Positions 42,772-51,719 of a DNA stretch of 64,000 nucleotides are shown in pieces. The stretch's first letter is position 1. The number at the start of each line of letters is the position of its first letter. The stretch is from positions 1,938,501 to 2,002,500 of the forward strand of contig NZ_CP116304.1 in the NCBI RefSeq assembly GCF_028010285.1, read 5' to 3'. Under the pieces are notes generated by a model. The model saw nothing but the letters and a program-made list of their open reading frames with translations. It did no database searches and was not told the origin of the DNA. Position numbers and translations under genes: made by a program. This stretch comes from Pseudomonas sp. Q1-7. GTDB lineage: Bacteria; Pseudomonadota; Gammaproteobacteria; Pseudomonadales; Pseudomonadaceae.

Positions 42772-43812
42772 TCAGAACCAGAGGCGGATACCGGCAACGA
42801 AGCGCGCTTCGTTGTTGTCCTCGCCTTCTTCGCGGGCGAAGTCGGCGGTGTTGCCGTAGTTGCGATTCCAGGTCACGCCGATATAGGGCGCGAACTCGCG
42901 GACGATCTCGTAGCGCAGGCGCAGTCCCACTTCGGTATTGGCCAGCCCCGAGCCGGCGCCGCGTTCGTGATCGTTGCGGCCGTAGAGGTTCACTTCCGCC
43001 GTCGGCTGCAGGATCAGCCGGTTGGTCAACAGGATGTCGTAGTCGCCTTCCAGGCGCAGGGCGCTCTGACCGTTCTCGCCGAGGAAGGCGGTGGCTTCCG
43101 CCTCGAAGCCGTACAGGGCCATGCCCTGCACGCCGAAGGCGGCCCAGGTCTGCGGCGAACCCGGCTTGAAATCCTGGCGCACGCCGGCCACCAGGTCCCA
43201 CCAGGGGCCGATGGCGCGGCCGTAGAGCGCCTGCACCTCGGCTTCCTCGGTGGTGCCGTTGGCGCGTTCACCCTCGGAGCGGAACCAGAAACGGTTGATG
43301 TCGCCGCCGATCCAGCCGGAAGCGTCCCAGCTCAGCACGCTGGCATCGTCGGCGTCCTGGTATTCCAGCTGGTCCAGCAGGAAGAAGCTGTGGATACCGC
43401 CGGCGTGCATGCGGTGCGGCGGTAGCGCCGGGAAGGCTGCCGCGCGATCGGCGTCGGTCGGTGTCGGAATGGGCGTGCGGCTGCCGTAGCCGGGGATGGC
43501 GGAAGGCGGCTGGCCGTGCTGCATCTGGCTGTGGTCCATGGCACCGTGGTCCATCTGGCCGTGCTGCATTTGGCTATGGTCCATGGCGCCGTGGTCCATC
43601 TGGCCGTGCTGCATCTGGCTGTGGTCCATGGCGCCGTGGTCCATCTGGCCGTGCTGCATCTGGCTATGGTCCATGGCGCCGTGGTCCATCTGGCCGTGCT
43701 GCATTTGGCTGTGGTCCATGGCACCGTGGTCCATGCTTTCCGCCGCCTGTGCGCCGCCAGCCGTGGCCAGCGCCAGGGCGAGCAGGGCAGGGCGCTTGAG
43801 GCTATCGATCAT
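42772..43812 (-). CDS. copB: Copper resistance outer-membrane protein CopB
   Basis: A 346-residue CopB-family protein. A signal peptide (about 1-24) precedes a Met/His-rich segment of five perfect [15 protein letters not shown] units (27-101). A C-terminal beta-barrel domain follows (about 120-346; [24 protein letters not shown]-type strands), ending in an aromatic RLWF. The barrel portion is the diagnostic CopB domain. The Met/His repeats are probably a periplasmic copper sponge. It overlaps the end of the small Met/His-rich gene by 11 bp. It is known in pseudomonads as part of copAB periplasmic copper handling. Confidence 0.93.
   Translation of the reverse strand: MIDSLKRPALLALALATAGGAQAAESMDHGAMDHSQMQHGQMDHGAMDHSQMQHGQMDHGAMDHSQMQHGQMDHGAMDHSQMQHGQMDHGAMDHSQMQHGQPPSAIPGYGSRTPIPTPTDADRAAAFPALPPHRMHAGGIHSFFLLDQLEYQDADDASVLSWDASGWIGGDINRFWFRSEGERANGTTEEAEVQALYGRAIGPWWDLVAGVRQDFKPGSPQTWAAFGVQGMALYGFEAEATAFLGENGQSALRLEGDYDILLTNRLILQPTAEVNLYGRNDHERGAGSGLANTEVGLRLRYEIVREFAPYIGVTWNRNYGNTADFAREEGEDNNEARFVAGIRLWF
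43510..43734 (-). repeat. Five 45-bp tandem repeats in copB
   Basis: Each 45-base unit encodes [15 protein letters not shown]. The units differ only at a few third-codon positions, so copy number could change by slippage without shifting frame. The opposite strand shows false ORFs because of the same periodicity. Confidence 0.92.
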
Positions 43813-44077
43813 CGTTGCTGTCCGCCTTGGGCTTGGCGTCCTTGTGCATGGCGCCGTGGTCCATCTTCGAGTGATCCATGCCGTTCATCTGGCTGTGATC
43901 CATGGCGCCGTGATCCATCTGCCCATGGCTCATCTGGTCATGCGCCATCTTCTTGTGCGGTTCGCCAGCGTGGGCGTTGTGCTGGCCAGCCTGGTCGTTC
44001 TCGCCGGCCCAGGCGGCGGGGGCCAGCAGGACGAGGGCCAGGGTGGCGGCGCCGAGGATCTGCATCGATTGGTTCAT
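43802..44077 (-). CDS. Small periplasmic Met/His-rich copper-binding protein
   Basis: A 91-residue protein. A signal peptide (about 1-24, [17 protein letters not shown]) precedes a mature part dominated by [20 protein letters not shown]-type motifs and a Lys/Asp-rich end. AAGGAGAGAG precedes the ATG. It lies between copA (10 bp upstream) and copB (11-bp overlap). The same [11 protein letters not shown] motif occurs in CopA, here and in CopB, suggesting shared copper-binding segments. Not a recognised named family; binding of Cu(I)/Cu(II) is inferred from composition. Confidence 0.85.
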   Translation of the reverse strand: MNQSMQILGAATLALVLLAPAAWAGENDQAGQHNAHAGEPHKKMAHDQMSHGQMDHGAMDHSQMNGMDHSKMDHGAMHKDAKPKADSNDDR

Positions 44078-44087
44078 GTCTCTCTCC

Positions 44088-45860
44088 TTATTCGTCCACG
44101 CGGACTTCACGGAACATGCCCATGTCCATGTGGAACAGCAGGTGGCAGTGGTAGGCCCAGCGGCCCAGGGCGTCCGCGGTGACGCGGTAGCTGCGGCGCG
44201 TGCCGGGCGGCATGTCGATGGTGTGCTTGCGCACCAGGAAGTTGCCCTGCTCATCCTCCAGGTCGCTCCACAGGCCGTGGAGGTGGATGGGGTGGGTCAT
44301 CATGGTGTCGTTGACCAGGGTGATGCGCAGGCGCTCGCCGTACATGAGGCGAATGGGCTCGGCATCGGCGAAGGGAATGCCGTCGAAGGACCAGGAGAAG
44401 CGCTCCATGTGCCCGGTCAGGTGCAGTTCGAGGGTTCGGCCCGGCTCGCGGCCGTCCGGGTCGGGGAAGGTGCTGCGCAGGTCGGCGTAGGTCAGCACGC
44501 GGCGGCCGTTGTCACGCAGGCCGATGCCGGGGTCCGCCAGCTTGGGCGCCGGGGTCATGGTCTGCATGTCCACCAGCGGGTTGTCGGTTTCCGACGCGGG
44601 ATGGCTCTGCATGGCGCCGCCCATGGCCATGCCGGCGTGGTCCATGCCCGCCATCTGGCTGTGATCCATGCCGGAGTGGTCCATGCCTGGCATGGCGGAG
44701 TGATCCATGCCGGCCATCTCGCCGTGTCCCATGTCGCCGTGGTCCATGCCCATGTCGGCCATGCCGATCAGCGGGCGCGGGTCCGGCTGAGGGACGCTCG
44801 CGCTCAACCCTTCGCGTACCGCCAGGGTGCCGCGCGCGTAGCCGGAGCGATCCATGGACTGGGCGAAGACGGTGTAGGCCTCGGCGCCCTGCGGCTCCAC
44901 CAGTACGTCGTAGGTTTCCGCCACGGCAATGCGGAACTCGTCCACCTCCACCGGCTCCACGGGCTGGCCGTCGGCGGCGATCACCGTCATCTTCAGGCCG
45001 GGGATGCGCACGTCGAAGTAGGTCATGGCCGAGCCGTTGATGAAGCGCAGGCGGATTTTCTCGCCCGGCTGGAACAGCCCGGTCCAGTTGCCGTCCGGCG
45101 CCTGGCCGTTGAGCAGGTAGGTGTAGGTGGCGCCGCTCACGTCCGCGAGGTCGGTGGGGCTCATCTTCATTTCCGCCCACATCCGGCGGTCGGCCAGGGT
45201 GGCGGCCCAGCCTTTGTCGGCGACGTCGTCGATGAAGTCGCCGAGCGTGCGCTTGTGCTGGTTGTAGTAGTCCGACTGCTTCTTCAGCTTGGCCATCACC
45301 CGCGCCGGATCTTCGTCGGTCCAGTCGCTCAGCATCACCACATAGTCGCGCTGGTACGAGTAAGGCTCAGGCTCCTTCGGGTCGATCACGATGGGGCCGT
45401 ACACGCCCTCCTGCTCCTGCAGGCCGGAATGGCTGTGGTACCAGTAGGTGCCGTGCTGCTTCACCTGGAAGCGGTACTCGTACAGGCCGTCCGGCGCGAT
45501 GCCGGCGAAGCTGAAGCCCGGCACGCCGTCCATGTTGGCCGGCAGGATCATGCCGTGCCAGTGGATGGAGGTGTCCTCGTCCAGGCGGTTGTGTACCCGC
45601 AGGGTCACGGTGTCGCCCTCGCGCCAGCGCAGCAGCGGGCCGGGGAGGGTGCCGTTGATGGTCTTGGCGATACGCGCCTTGCCGGTGAAGTTCACCGGCG
45701 TCTTGCCGATGAACAGGTCGAATTCGGTGCCGCTGAGTACCGTCGGTTGGCCCGGGCTGGTCACCGCCCAGACGGGCGTTTTCCACAACCCGAGACCCCC
45801 GATCAGGCCGCCGGCGGCCAGGCCCTTGACGAAGGTCCGCCGCGAGGTTTTGCACTGCAT
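44088..45860 (-). CDS. copA: Periplasmic multicopper oxidase CopA
   Basis: A 590-residue copper resistance oxidase. A Tat signal (SRRTFVKGLAAGGLIGG) marks export in folded form. Copper ligand motifs are intact: IHWHG and YWYHSHSG in domain 1, HPIHLHG and HCHLLFHMDMGM in domain 3. Between domains 2 and 3 a Met/His-rich insertion (about 365-420; MDHSAMPGMDHSGMDHSQMA) is the usual Cu(I)-binding segment of CopA. It is first gene of copA-small protein-copB-cytochrome c, with a CopR-type box 95 bp upstream. It is expected to oxidise Cu(I) to Cu(II) in the periplasm. copRS is not in the window. Confidence 0.96.
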   Translation of the reverse strand: MQCKTSRRTFVKGLAAGGLIGGLGLWKTPVWAVTSPGQPTVLSGTEFDLFIGKTPVNFTGKARIAKTINGTLPGPLLRWREGDTVTLRVHNRLDEDTSIHWHGMILPANMDGVPGFSFAGIAPDGLYEYRFQVKQHGTYWYHSHSGLQEQEGVYGPIVIDPKEPEPYSYQRDYVVMLSDWTDEDPARVMAKLKKQSDYYNQHKRTLGDFIDDVADKGWAATLADRRMWAEMKMSPTDLADVSGATYTYLLNGQAPDGNWTGLFQPGEKIRLRFINGSAMTYFDVRIPGLKMTVIAADGQPVEPVEVDEFRIAVAETYDVLVEPQGAEAYTVFAQSMDRSGYARGTLAVREGLSASVPQPDPRPLIGMADMGMDHGDMGHGEMAGMDHSAMPGMDHSGMDHSQMAGMDHAGMAMGGAMQSHPASETDNPLVDMQTMTPAPKLADPGIGLRDNGRRVLTYADLRSTFPDPDGREPGRTLELHLTGHMERFSWSFDGIPFADAEPIRLMYGERLRITLVNDTMMTHPIHLHGLWSDLEDEQGNFLVRKHTIDMPPGTRRSYRVTADALGRWAYHCHLLFHMDMGMFREVRVDE

Positions 45861-45954
45861 GCCGTTTCAATCCAGTCAGTCGAAAGAGGCGCCGCGCAGC
45901 CTCTTCGGTGCGCGGTTCGAGTGCAAAAGGTGCCATATCGGGCAACGGCGGGTG

Positions 45955-45970
45955 ATTACATTTCTGTCAG
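45955..45970 (-). promoter_or_regulatory. CopR-type box upstream of copA
   Basis: On the copA strand, CTGACAGAAATGTAAT fits the pseudomonad CopR pattern CTGACA-N5-GTAAT exactly. It is 95 bp upstream of the copA start, consistent with activation by the copper-sensing CopRS system encoded elsewhere. Confidence 0.75.
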
Positions 45971-45984
45971 GTGAGGCGCGCCAC

Positions 45985-46581
45985 TCACATGCCGTTGGCG
46001 AATTCCGCGCGGCCCATGTCCACTTGCCGGCGCACGCTGCGCAACGCCTGCGCGTAATGCGACAGCATCGCCAGTGCCCAGTCCGCCCGCTCGCGAATGC
46101 GCAGGTCCTCGGTGCTGGCGGCGCTGTCGCCGTTCATCACCGCTTCCACCTGGCGCACGATGAGCTGCTCGGGCAGATAGCACACCCGGCAGTTCTTGTA
46201 GCTGGAGGCGCGCAGTTCCGAGAGCGGATAGGCGCCCCCGAGGCCGGCGGATACGCCCACCAGCAATGCCGGCTTGTGGCCCAGCTCGCGCAGGCCCGCA
46301 TGCACGAAGACGTTCTTCACCGCCGGGCTGGCCATGCCGTGCCATTCCGGCACCACCATCACCACGGCGTCCGCTTCCCGCAGCAGCGCCGCATGGTCGG
46401 CCCACAGGCCGTTGGCGTCCTCGGCGGGCCAGAGGGGCAGCGGCGCGCTGCCCAGGTCGATGACGTGGGCCGCCTGGCTCAGGTCGAGCGCCCGGAGGCG
46501 CCCGGCGAGGTAATGGGCGACCTTGGCGGACTGGCTGTGCCGGCGGCTGGAACCGGCGATCAGGGCGACCTTCAGGCTCAT
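45985..46581 (-). CDS. NADPH-dependent FMN reductase-like flavoprotein
   Basis: A 198-residue flavodoxin-fold reductase: KVALIAGSSRRHSQSAKVAHYL is the phosphate loop, and VVPEWHGMASPAVKNVFVHAG is the flavin-contact region of the ArsH/ChrR/SsuE-like group. The start at 46581 is set by the family N-terminus MSLKVALIAGS and overlaps the upstream hydroxylase stop by 4 bp (ATGA). The pair is therefore translationally coupled; the reductase might supply electrons to the diiron hydroxylase, though this is speculation from adjacency. Confidence 0.88.
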   Translation of the reverse strand: MSLKVALIAGSSRRHSQSAKVAHYLAGRLRALDLSQAAHVIDLGSAPLPLWPAEDANGLWADHAALLREADAVVMVVPEWHGMASPAVKNVFVHAGLRELGHKPALLVGVSAGLGGAYPLSELRASSYKNCRVCYLPEQLIVRQVEAVMNGDSAASTEDLRIRERADWALAMLSHYAQALRSVRRQVDMGRAEFANGM

Positions 46582-47432
46582 TGGGAGACCTCCTGTCCGA
46601 CCGGGCGGGCATGGCTGGCCTTGCGGGTTCGCACCAGGGGCCAGAACACCTCTTCCTGCCAGCTCACCGGCTTGAGGTTTTCGATGCCGTAATGCTGCGG
46701 CCGGCGGCGGGTGATCTTCGCGGTACCGAACAGCACGTCCCAGAAGAACAGCAGGTTGCCGAAATTGCCCTTGTAGTGGGTCACCCCGTCGTCGGCGCAG
46801 AGGCCGTGGTGGGCGGAATGAGTGGACGGGGTGGAAATGGTGCGCTCCAGGACCCACATCAGCGGCCGCAGCGCGGCGATGCGGTACAGGCGCTCGTCCC
46901 AGGGCACGCTGCTGTGGGCGGCGAAGATCACCAGCATCTTTACGATCAGGTAGCCGTAGTAGATGTGCGCCAGCCCCAGGTAGATCAGCACGCCGGACAG
47001 CCAGATCCCCGGCATCAGCAGGTAGTAGAAACTGTTGTTGCGGTACACGATGCGAATGCTCATGTACGGCGCCGAATGGTGCGCGCGGTGCAGCGCGTAG
47101 AGGAAGGGCACCCTGTGCGCCAGGCGGTGCCACCAGTACTGGGTCATGTCGTCCAGCAGCAGGAACAGCCCCAGGCCGGCGACCCAGTGCAGCCCGGCGA
47201 GGCTGCCCTTGAGTTCCGGGGCGAAGCGGGTCATCAGGGCGTCGCTGGCGAACATCACCAGGGGGAAGGTGAGCCCCAGCAGCACGCTGGAGCCCAGGAT
47301 CTCGATCAGCGCATCGCGGCGCTGGCCCTTCGGCTGGCGGAAGCAGGAGCAGGCGATCTCCAGCAGGATGAAGCCGAGGAAAATCCCGGCGACGACAAGG
47401 GTTGGGTTATTGGCGAGCATTGTTGTATTCAT
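46578..47432 (-). CDS. Fatty acid hydroxylase / sterol desaturase superfamily membrane protein
   Basis: A 284-residue integral membrane diiron enzyme. The histidine clusters HRLAH, HRAHH and HSAHH are visible in order, with about four hydrophobic helices (first at about 12-30). Members hydroxylate or desaturate lipids; bacterial homologues rarely act on sterols. It is divergent from an AraC regulator 68 bp away and coupled to the FMN reductase downstream. Lipid substrate is unknown. Confidence 0.9.
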   Translation of the reverse strand: MNTTMLANNPTLVVAGIFLGFILLEIACSCFRQPKGQRRDALIEILGSSVLLGLTFPLVMFASDALMTRFAPELKGSLAGLHWVAGLGLFLLLDDMTQYWWHRLAHRVPFLYALHRAHHSAPYMSIRIVYRNNSFYYLLMPGIWLSGVLIYLGLAHIYYGYLIVKMLVIFAAHSSVPWDERLYRIAALRPLMWVLERTISTPSTHSAHHGLCADDGVTHYKGNFGNLLFFWDVLFGTAKITRRRPQHYGIENLKPVSWQEEVFWPLVRTRKASHARPVGQEVSQ

Positions 47433-47500
47433 GGCAACCTCGGTCAGGCCCGACAGGGGCGATGCCCGACCAATAAGAAACCAGAAGCGGCCAGTTCCCC

Positions 47501-48463
47501 ATGCGCGAAACGGACAGAAACACCCGAGAAACGGCCAATCGCACGCCCCAGCGTTTTCATCGCGGCCACCTGGGCCGGGTGCTGGAACGCTTCCTCCACA
47601 CTCACCGGCGCAGCCCCCAGGCCGACTACAGCATGGTCGAACTGAAACAGCTCTGGCTGGCCGCGGCGGAACTGGACCCCGCCATCGGCCTGCACCTGTT
47701 CGGCCACTTCACCCCGCAGGACTGGCACATCCTCGCGCACCTCTGCCTGTTCTGCCCGGACCTGGCCGCCGCGATCGACTGCTGGCAGCGCTATGCCGGG
47801 CTGGCGTCCGACATGGACAGCGTGCGGGTGCTGGAAGACGACGCCGGCGTTTGCACCGAACTCAGCATCGACGCGCCGCCCCAGCTTGCCCAGTACATGG
47901 TGGAACACTACAGCGTGATGGGCCTCACCCAACTGCGGCGCGGCACCGGCCAGGCCGTGCTGCCGACGCAGGTGCGGTTCGCCCACCCGCGACCCCGCTA
48001 CCACGCCGAATACCGGCAGTGGTTCGGCGAGCGCATCGAGTTCGGCTGTGGGCATAACCGCATCTACTACCCGCGGGACGCCCTCCACCTGCCCATGCAG
48101 GGGCGTCATGCCGGGATGTTCGAGCTGCTTCGCCACGAGCTGGATCGCCGCGTCGCCCGTGTGCGTCAGCTCAGCGGCTGGGCCGGGAAGGTGGCCGCCG
48201 GCGTGCGCCAGCAACTGGCGCGCGGGCAGGTGCCCAGCCTGGACAGCCAGGCCGATGCCCTGCACCAGAGCCCCCGCACCCTGCGTCGGCGCCTGGAGGA
48301 GCAGGGGCTGACCTTCCGTCAACTGCTCGACCAGGTGCGGGCCGAGCTGGAACAGCAGCTCGAACTGCAAGGCGAGTCCCGTTCGGAGATCGCCGCGCAG
48401 CTCGGCTACAGCGACCTGGCCGCCTATCTCCATGCGCGCAAGCGCTGGCAGGGCGACGACTAG
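47501..48463 (+). CDS. AraC-family regulator with arabinose-binding-like N-terminal domain
   Basis: A 320-residue regulator. The N-terminal region (about 45-210; MVELKQLWLAAAELDPAIGLHLFGHF, then LAQYMVEHYSVMG) is of the OruR/ArgR-like Arabinose_bd type common in Pseudomonas. The C-terminal HTH pair (about 225-315) includes LDSQADALHQSPRTLRRRLEEQGLTF and SRSEIAAQLGYSDLAAYLHARKRW; the second helix region is slightly shortened at the end. It is divergent from the fatty acid hydroxylase operon, its probable target. Confidence 0.88.
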   Translation: MRETDRNTRETANRTPQRFHRGHLGRVLERFLHTHRRSPQADYSMVELKQLWLAAAELDPAIGLHLFGHFTPQDWHILAHLCLFCPDLAAAIDCWQRYAGLASDMDSVRVLEDDAGVCTELSIDAPPQLAQYMVEHYSVMGLTQLRRGTGQAVLPTQVRFAHPRPRYHAEYRQWFGERIEFGCGHNRIYYPRDALHLPMQGRHAGMFELLRHELDRRVARVRQLSGWAGKVAAGVRQQLARGQVPSLDSQADALHQSPRTLRRRLEEQGLTFRQLLDQVRAELEQQLELQGESRSEIAAQLGYSDLAAYLHARKRWQGDD

Positions 48464-48580
48464 GCAGGCGAGTTTCCCGGCCGACCCGGACGTCCTGGAC
48501 TATCGTTTCCCAACGGCAGCGGTAGGGTCTGCGCCCTTGCCTGGGTCGAGGAAAACCAATCCCTCTGCGGGAGTAGCGCC

Positions 48581-50056
48581 ATGCAAATCCGCACCCGATT
48601 CAGCGCGGTCCTGTTCGCCCTGCTGGCCAGCGCGCCGCTTGACGCCGCCACGGACGCCGGCATTTCCGCTGCCGAAAACGACAACGTGCCCGCCGCCGGC
48701 GTGTCCTCAGTCCCGGCGGACGCACCCGCCCCGGCTGCCCAGCCGGCAGCGCCCCAGGCCGTGTTCAGGACCGAAGAACTCGACCAGATGATGGCGCCCA
48801 TCGCCCTCTACCCGGATTCCCTGCTGGCCCAGGTGCTGATGGCCGCCACCTACCCAGGCAACGTCGCCGATGCCGTCGCCTGGTCCAAGGCCCACCCGGA
48901 TGCCAAGGGCGACGACGCCGTGAAACAGGTGGCCGACCAGCCCTGGGACCCCAGCGTGCAATCCCTGGTGGCCTTCCCGCAGGTGCTCGCCACCCTTGGC
49001 CAGGACCCGGCCTGGGTCCAGCGCGTGGGCGATGCCTTCCTCGCCCAGCCGAACGACGTGATGGACGCCATCCAGCGCCTGCGCCGCCAGGCCCAGGCCG
49101 CCGGCAACCTGGAGTCCAACGAGCAGCAGACCGTCACCGTCCAGCCGGCCGCGCCGGCCAGTTCCACCACCGTGGTGCAGCCGGCCGCCACCCAGACCAT
49201 CGTCATCGAGCCTACCGACCCACAGGTGGTCTACGTGCCCAGCTACAACCCCACCGTGGTCTACGGCACCTGGTCCTACCCGTCCTACCCCCCGCCCTAC
49301 TACCCGCCGCCGCCCAGCTACGGCTACCCCATCGCCACCGGCCTGGCGGCGGGCCTGGCCTTCGGCGTCGGCGTGGGCATCGTCAACTCCCTCTGGGGTG
49401 ACTGCGACTGGGGCGGCGGCGATGTCGACATCGACGTGAACAAGTACAACAACATCAACACCAACCGGCAGATCGACCGGAGCCAGAACAAGTTCGTCCA
49501 CAACCCCATCAACCGTCAGGGCGTGCCCTACCGCGACAACCTCAACCGCCAGCAGAACGGCCTGCGTCTCAGCGGTGGCGCCCAGCGCGAATCGTTGCGC
49601 GGCTACGACGACCAGCGCACCGCCGAACGCCAGCGCGCCCGCCAAAGCCTGCAGCAACGCGGCATCGAAGCCCCGGCCCGTACCAACCAGCAGGCCCGCG
49701 AACGCGCCCAGGCCGCCACCCGCGACCTGCGCAACGACCCGCAGGCGCGCCAGCGTGCCGAAGGCGCCCTGCAGCAGCGCCAGGCCGGCGACGCCGCCCG
49801 CCAGCAACGCCCTCGCGCGCAGAACAACCAGCAGGTGCGCCAGCAGGCTCGCCAGCAGCATTCCGCCGCCAGCCGCCAGGCCCCGCGCAACAACGCTTTC
49901 GCCGGCGCCCGGCAACCGTCCCAGAGCCGCGCCGCCGCCAACCGTGGCCAGGTCAGCCGGGCCTCAGCCTCGCGTCCGCAGCAAGCGGCCGCCGGCCGCC
50001 AGGTGCAACGCCCCGCCCATGCGCCGTCGCGTGGCGGCGGCGGTCGGCGGCGCTGA
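48581..50056 (+). CDS. DUF3300 exported protein
   Basis: A 491-residue protein. A signal peptide (about 1-23) precedes the DUF3300 core (about 60-290): LDQMMAPIALYPDSLLAQVLMAATYPGNVADAV, DPSVQSLVAFPQVL and VIEPTDPQVVYVPSYNPTVVYG. A Tyr/Pro-rich segment (YPSYPPPYYPPPPSYGYP) and a long low-complexity Arg/Gln/Ala-rich tail (about 345-491) follow. The tail is strongly basic and could bind nucleic acid or anionic polymers. It is 14 bp upstream of a DUF2950 gene, a pairing commonly seen. Function is not established. Confidence 0.88.
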   Translation: MQIRTRFSAVLFALLASAPLDAATDAGISAAENDNVPAAGVSSVPADAPAPAAQPAAPQAVFRTEELDQMMAPIALYPDSLLAQVLMAATYPGNVADAVAWSKAHPDAKGDDAVKQVADQPWDPSVQSLVAFPQVLATLGQDPAWVQRVGDAFLAQPNDVMDAIQRLRRQAQAAGNLESNEQQTVTVQPAAPASSTTVVQPAATQTIVIEPTDPQVVYVPSYNPTVVYGTWSYPSYPPPYYPPPPSYGYPIATGLAAGLAFGVGVGIVNSLWGDCDWGGGDVDIDVNKYNNINTNRQIDRSQNKFVHNPINRQGVPYRDNLNRQQNGLRLSGGAQRESLRGYDDQRTAERQRARQSLQQRGIEAPARTNQQARERAQAATRDLRNDPQARQRAEGALQQRQAGDAARQQRPRAQNNQQVRQQARQQHSAASRQAPRNNAFAGARQPSQSRAAANRGQVSRASASRPQQAAAGRQVQRPAHAPSRGGGGRRR

Positions 50057-50070
50057 ACAGGAGACAGCAC

Positions 50071-50958
50071 ATGAATCGCGCGAACCGCACTCTCATCCTG
50101 CTGTTGCTGGCCGGCTGTGCCTCGCTTGCCGGCGCCAACGAACGCTTCAAGACCCCGGACGCCGCCGCCGAAGCCTTCGTCGCCGCCCTCGGCACCGACG
50201 AGGCCGACGCCGAGCGCCTGGCCGCCCTGCTGGGCGACGACTGGCAGGACTACATTCCCACCCAGGGCATCGAGCGCAAGGACGTCGACGCCTTCATCAG
50301 CCACTACAAGGAAAAGCACAGCATCGACAGCGCCAAGGGACGCGCCCATATCGTCGTCGGCAACGACCCCTGGACCCTGCCCATCCCCATCGTCCAGGAC
50401 AAGGACGGCTGGCGCTTCGACGCCAAGGCGGCCGCCGAGGAAATCCGCCTGCGCCGAATCGGCCGCAACGAACTGGCCGCCATCGAGGCCGCCGAGGCCT
50501 ACCACGACGCACAGATGGACTACGCCGAAGTCGACCGCAACGGCAACGGCCTGCTCGAATACGCACAGAAGCTCATCAGCAGCGACGGCCAGCACGATGG
50601 CCTCTACTGGCCCGACGAAGACGGCACCGACGAAAGCCCCCTCGGCCCGCTGTTCGGCGGCCAGGCCCAGGGCGACGACTGGCACGGCTATCACTTCCGC
50701 ATCCTCACCGCCCAGGGCCCCTCGGCCCCCGGCGGCGCCTACGACTACCTGCTCGGCAAGGCCATGAGCCGGGGCTTCGCCCTGGTCGCCTGGCCCGCCC
50801 GATACGGCGACAGTGGGGTGATGAGCTTCATGATCAGCCACGAAGGCCAGCTCTTTCAGAAAGACCTCGGCCCCGACAGCGAAACGCTTGCCAAGGCCAT
50901 GAAAACCTTCGACCCCGACAGCAGTTGGGATGAAGTCAAAGCCCAGGACGAGCCCTGA
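50071..50958 (+). CDS. DUF2950 lipoprotein
   Basis: A 295-residue exported protein. The N-terminus NRTLILLLLAGCASLAGA has a lipobox with Cys at about 15. The body shows the DUF2950 pattern: FKTPDAAAEAFVAALGTDEADAERLAALLG near the start, AAEAYHDAQMDYAEVDRNGNGLLEYAQKLISS in the middle and GGAYDYLLGKAMSRGFALVAWPARYGDSG late. AGGAG precedes the ATG. It forms an operon with the DUF3300 gene. Function unknown. Confidence 0.88.
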   Translation: MNRANRTLILLLLAGCASLAGANERFKTPDAAAEAFVAALGTDEADAERLAALLGDDWQDYIPTQGIERKDVDAFISHYKEKHSIDSAKGRAHIVVGNDPWTLPIPIVQDKDGWRFDAKAAAEEIRLRRIGRNELAAIEAAEAYHDAQMDYAEVDRNGNGLLEYAQKLISSDGQHDGLYWPDEDGTDESPLGPLFGGQAQGDDWHGYHFRILTAQGPSAPGGAYDYLLGKAMSRGFALVAWPARYGDSGVMSFMISHEGQLFQKDLGPDSETLAKAMKTFDPDSSWDEVKAQDEP

Positions 50959-50989
50959 GCCCGGGCGGTCATTCGCAAGGCCGGAATGA

Positions 50990-51027
50990 AAATGCCGCAG
51001 GGCGCGTGAGAGCGGCCTGCGGCATTT
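50990..51027. terminator. Hairpin terminator between convergent genes
   Basis: A 12-bp perfect stem, AAATGCCGCAGG and CCTGCGGCATTT, with a 14-base loop, lies 31 bp after the DUF2950 stop and 36 bp from the end of the convergent membrane protein gene. It lacks a long T-run in either direction; the terminal TTT/AAA could still serve both. Confidence 0.65.
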
Positions 51028-51062
51028 CGCTATGCAAGGTCGGGCGTCCGTGCCCGCCCCGC

Positions 51063-51719
51063 TCACCAGGAGGCGAGCGCGGGGTTCATGCGGGCCGTGG
51101 CCGGCGCTTTCGTCCGGTTGGCCGCCCAGGAGACCAGCAGGCTCATCGCGGCAAAGCCGAGGCAGATGAGCAATGGGTAGGCGAGCATGATTTCGCCCAG
51201 GGAGTACTTCCAGCTCAGCGGACGGGCGATACCCAGCATCGCACCGTAGAACCAGGAAACCCCGGACACGACACCCGCGAACAGCGCGAGATTACGGGCA
51301 TTGAAGTTGAGCTTGAGCAGGCTGCCGGCCTTGTCCATCGCCGGCATCACCACGCTGTGCAGCACCCAGCCGTTGAGGGTCAGCAGCATGACCACCAGAA
51401 TCTTTGCCTGGAGCTTGGGGTTGAGGAAGTACATCGCGCCCTTCTGCGAGTAATCCAGCGCGATGATGCCGATGCCGGTGACCCAGAGGGCCGCAAGCGC
51501 CATCAGGACGGTCTTCTTCAGCATGTGCAGGTGTTCCTTGTCGGCAGCGGTCGAATCGCGGCCCTGGAACAGTTGCTTGACCATGGCGACATCACTGGTC
51601 AGGACCAGGCCGATGGCCACGCAGCACGCAATAAGGTGGGCGTAGACAACGCCCATGCGCGTCAACTCCATGGTTACCGGCTGCTGGAACAGGGCGGCAA
51701 TAAGATGAAAAAGCTCCAT
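51063..51719 (-). CDS. Uncharacterised integral membrane protein
   Basis: A 218-residue protein with about five to six hydrophobic helices: AHLIACCVAIGLVLTSDVAM, VLMALAALWVTGIGIIALDY, ILVVMLLTLNGWVLHSVVM, LALFAGVVSGVSWFYGAMLG and IMLAYPLLICLGFAAMSLLVSW. Single His residues in the first helix (HLIACC) and third helix (LHSVV) could bind heme, as in some CopD/cytochrome-b-like families, but I cannot name a family. AGAGGT precedes the ATG. It is a monocistronic gene with a long AT-richer upstream region. Confidence 0.75.
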   Translation of the reverse strand: MELFHLIAALFQQPVTMELTRMGVVYAHLIACCVAIGLVLTSDVAMVKQLFQGRDSTAADKEHLHMLKKTVLMALAALWVTGIGIIALDYSQKGAMYFLNPKLQAKILVVMLLTLNGWVLHSVVMPAMDKAGSLLKLNFNARNLALFAGVVSGVSWFYGAMLGIARPLSWKYSLGEIMLAYPLLICLGFAAMSLLVSWAANRTKAPATARMNPALASW

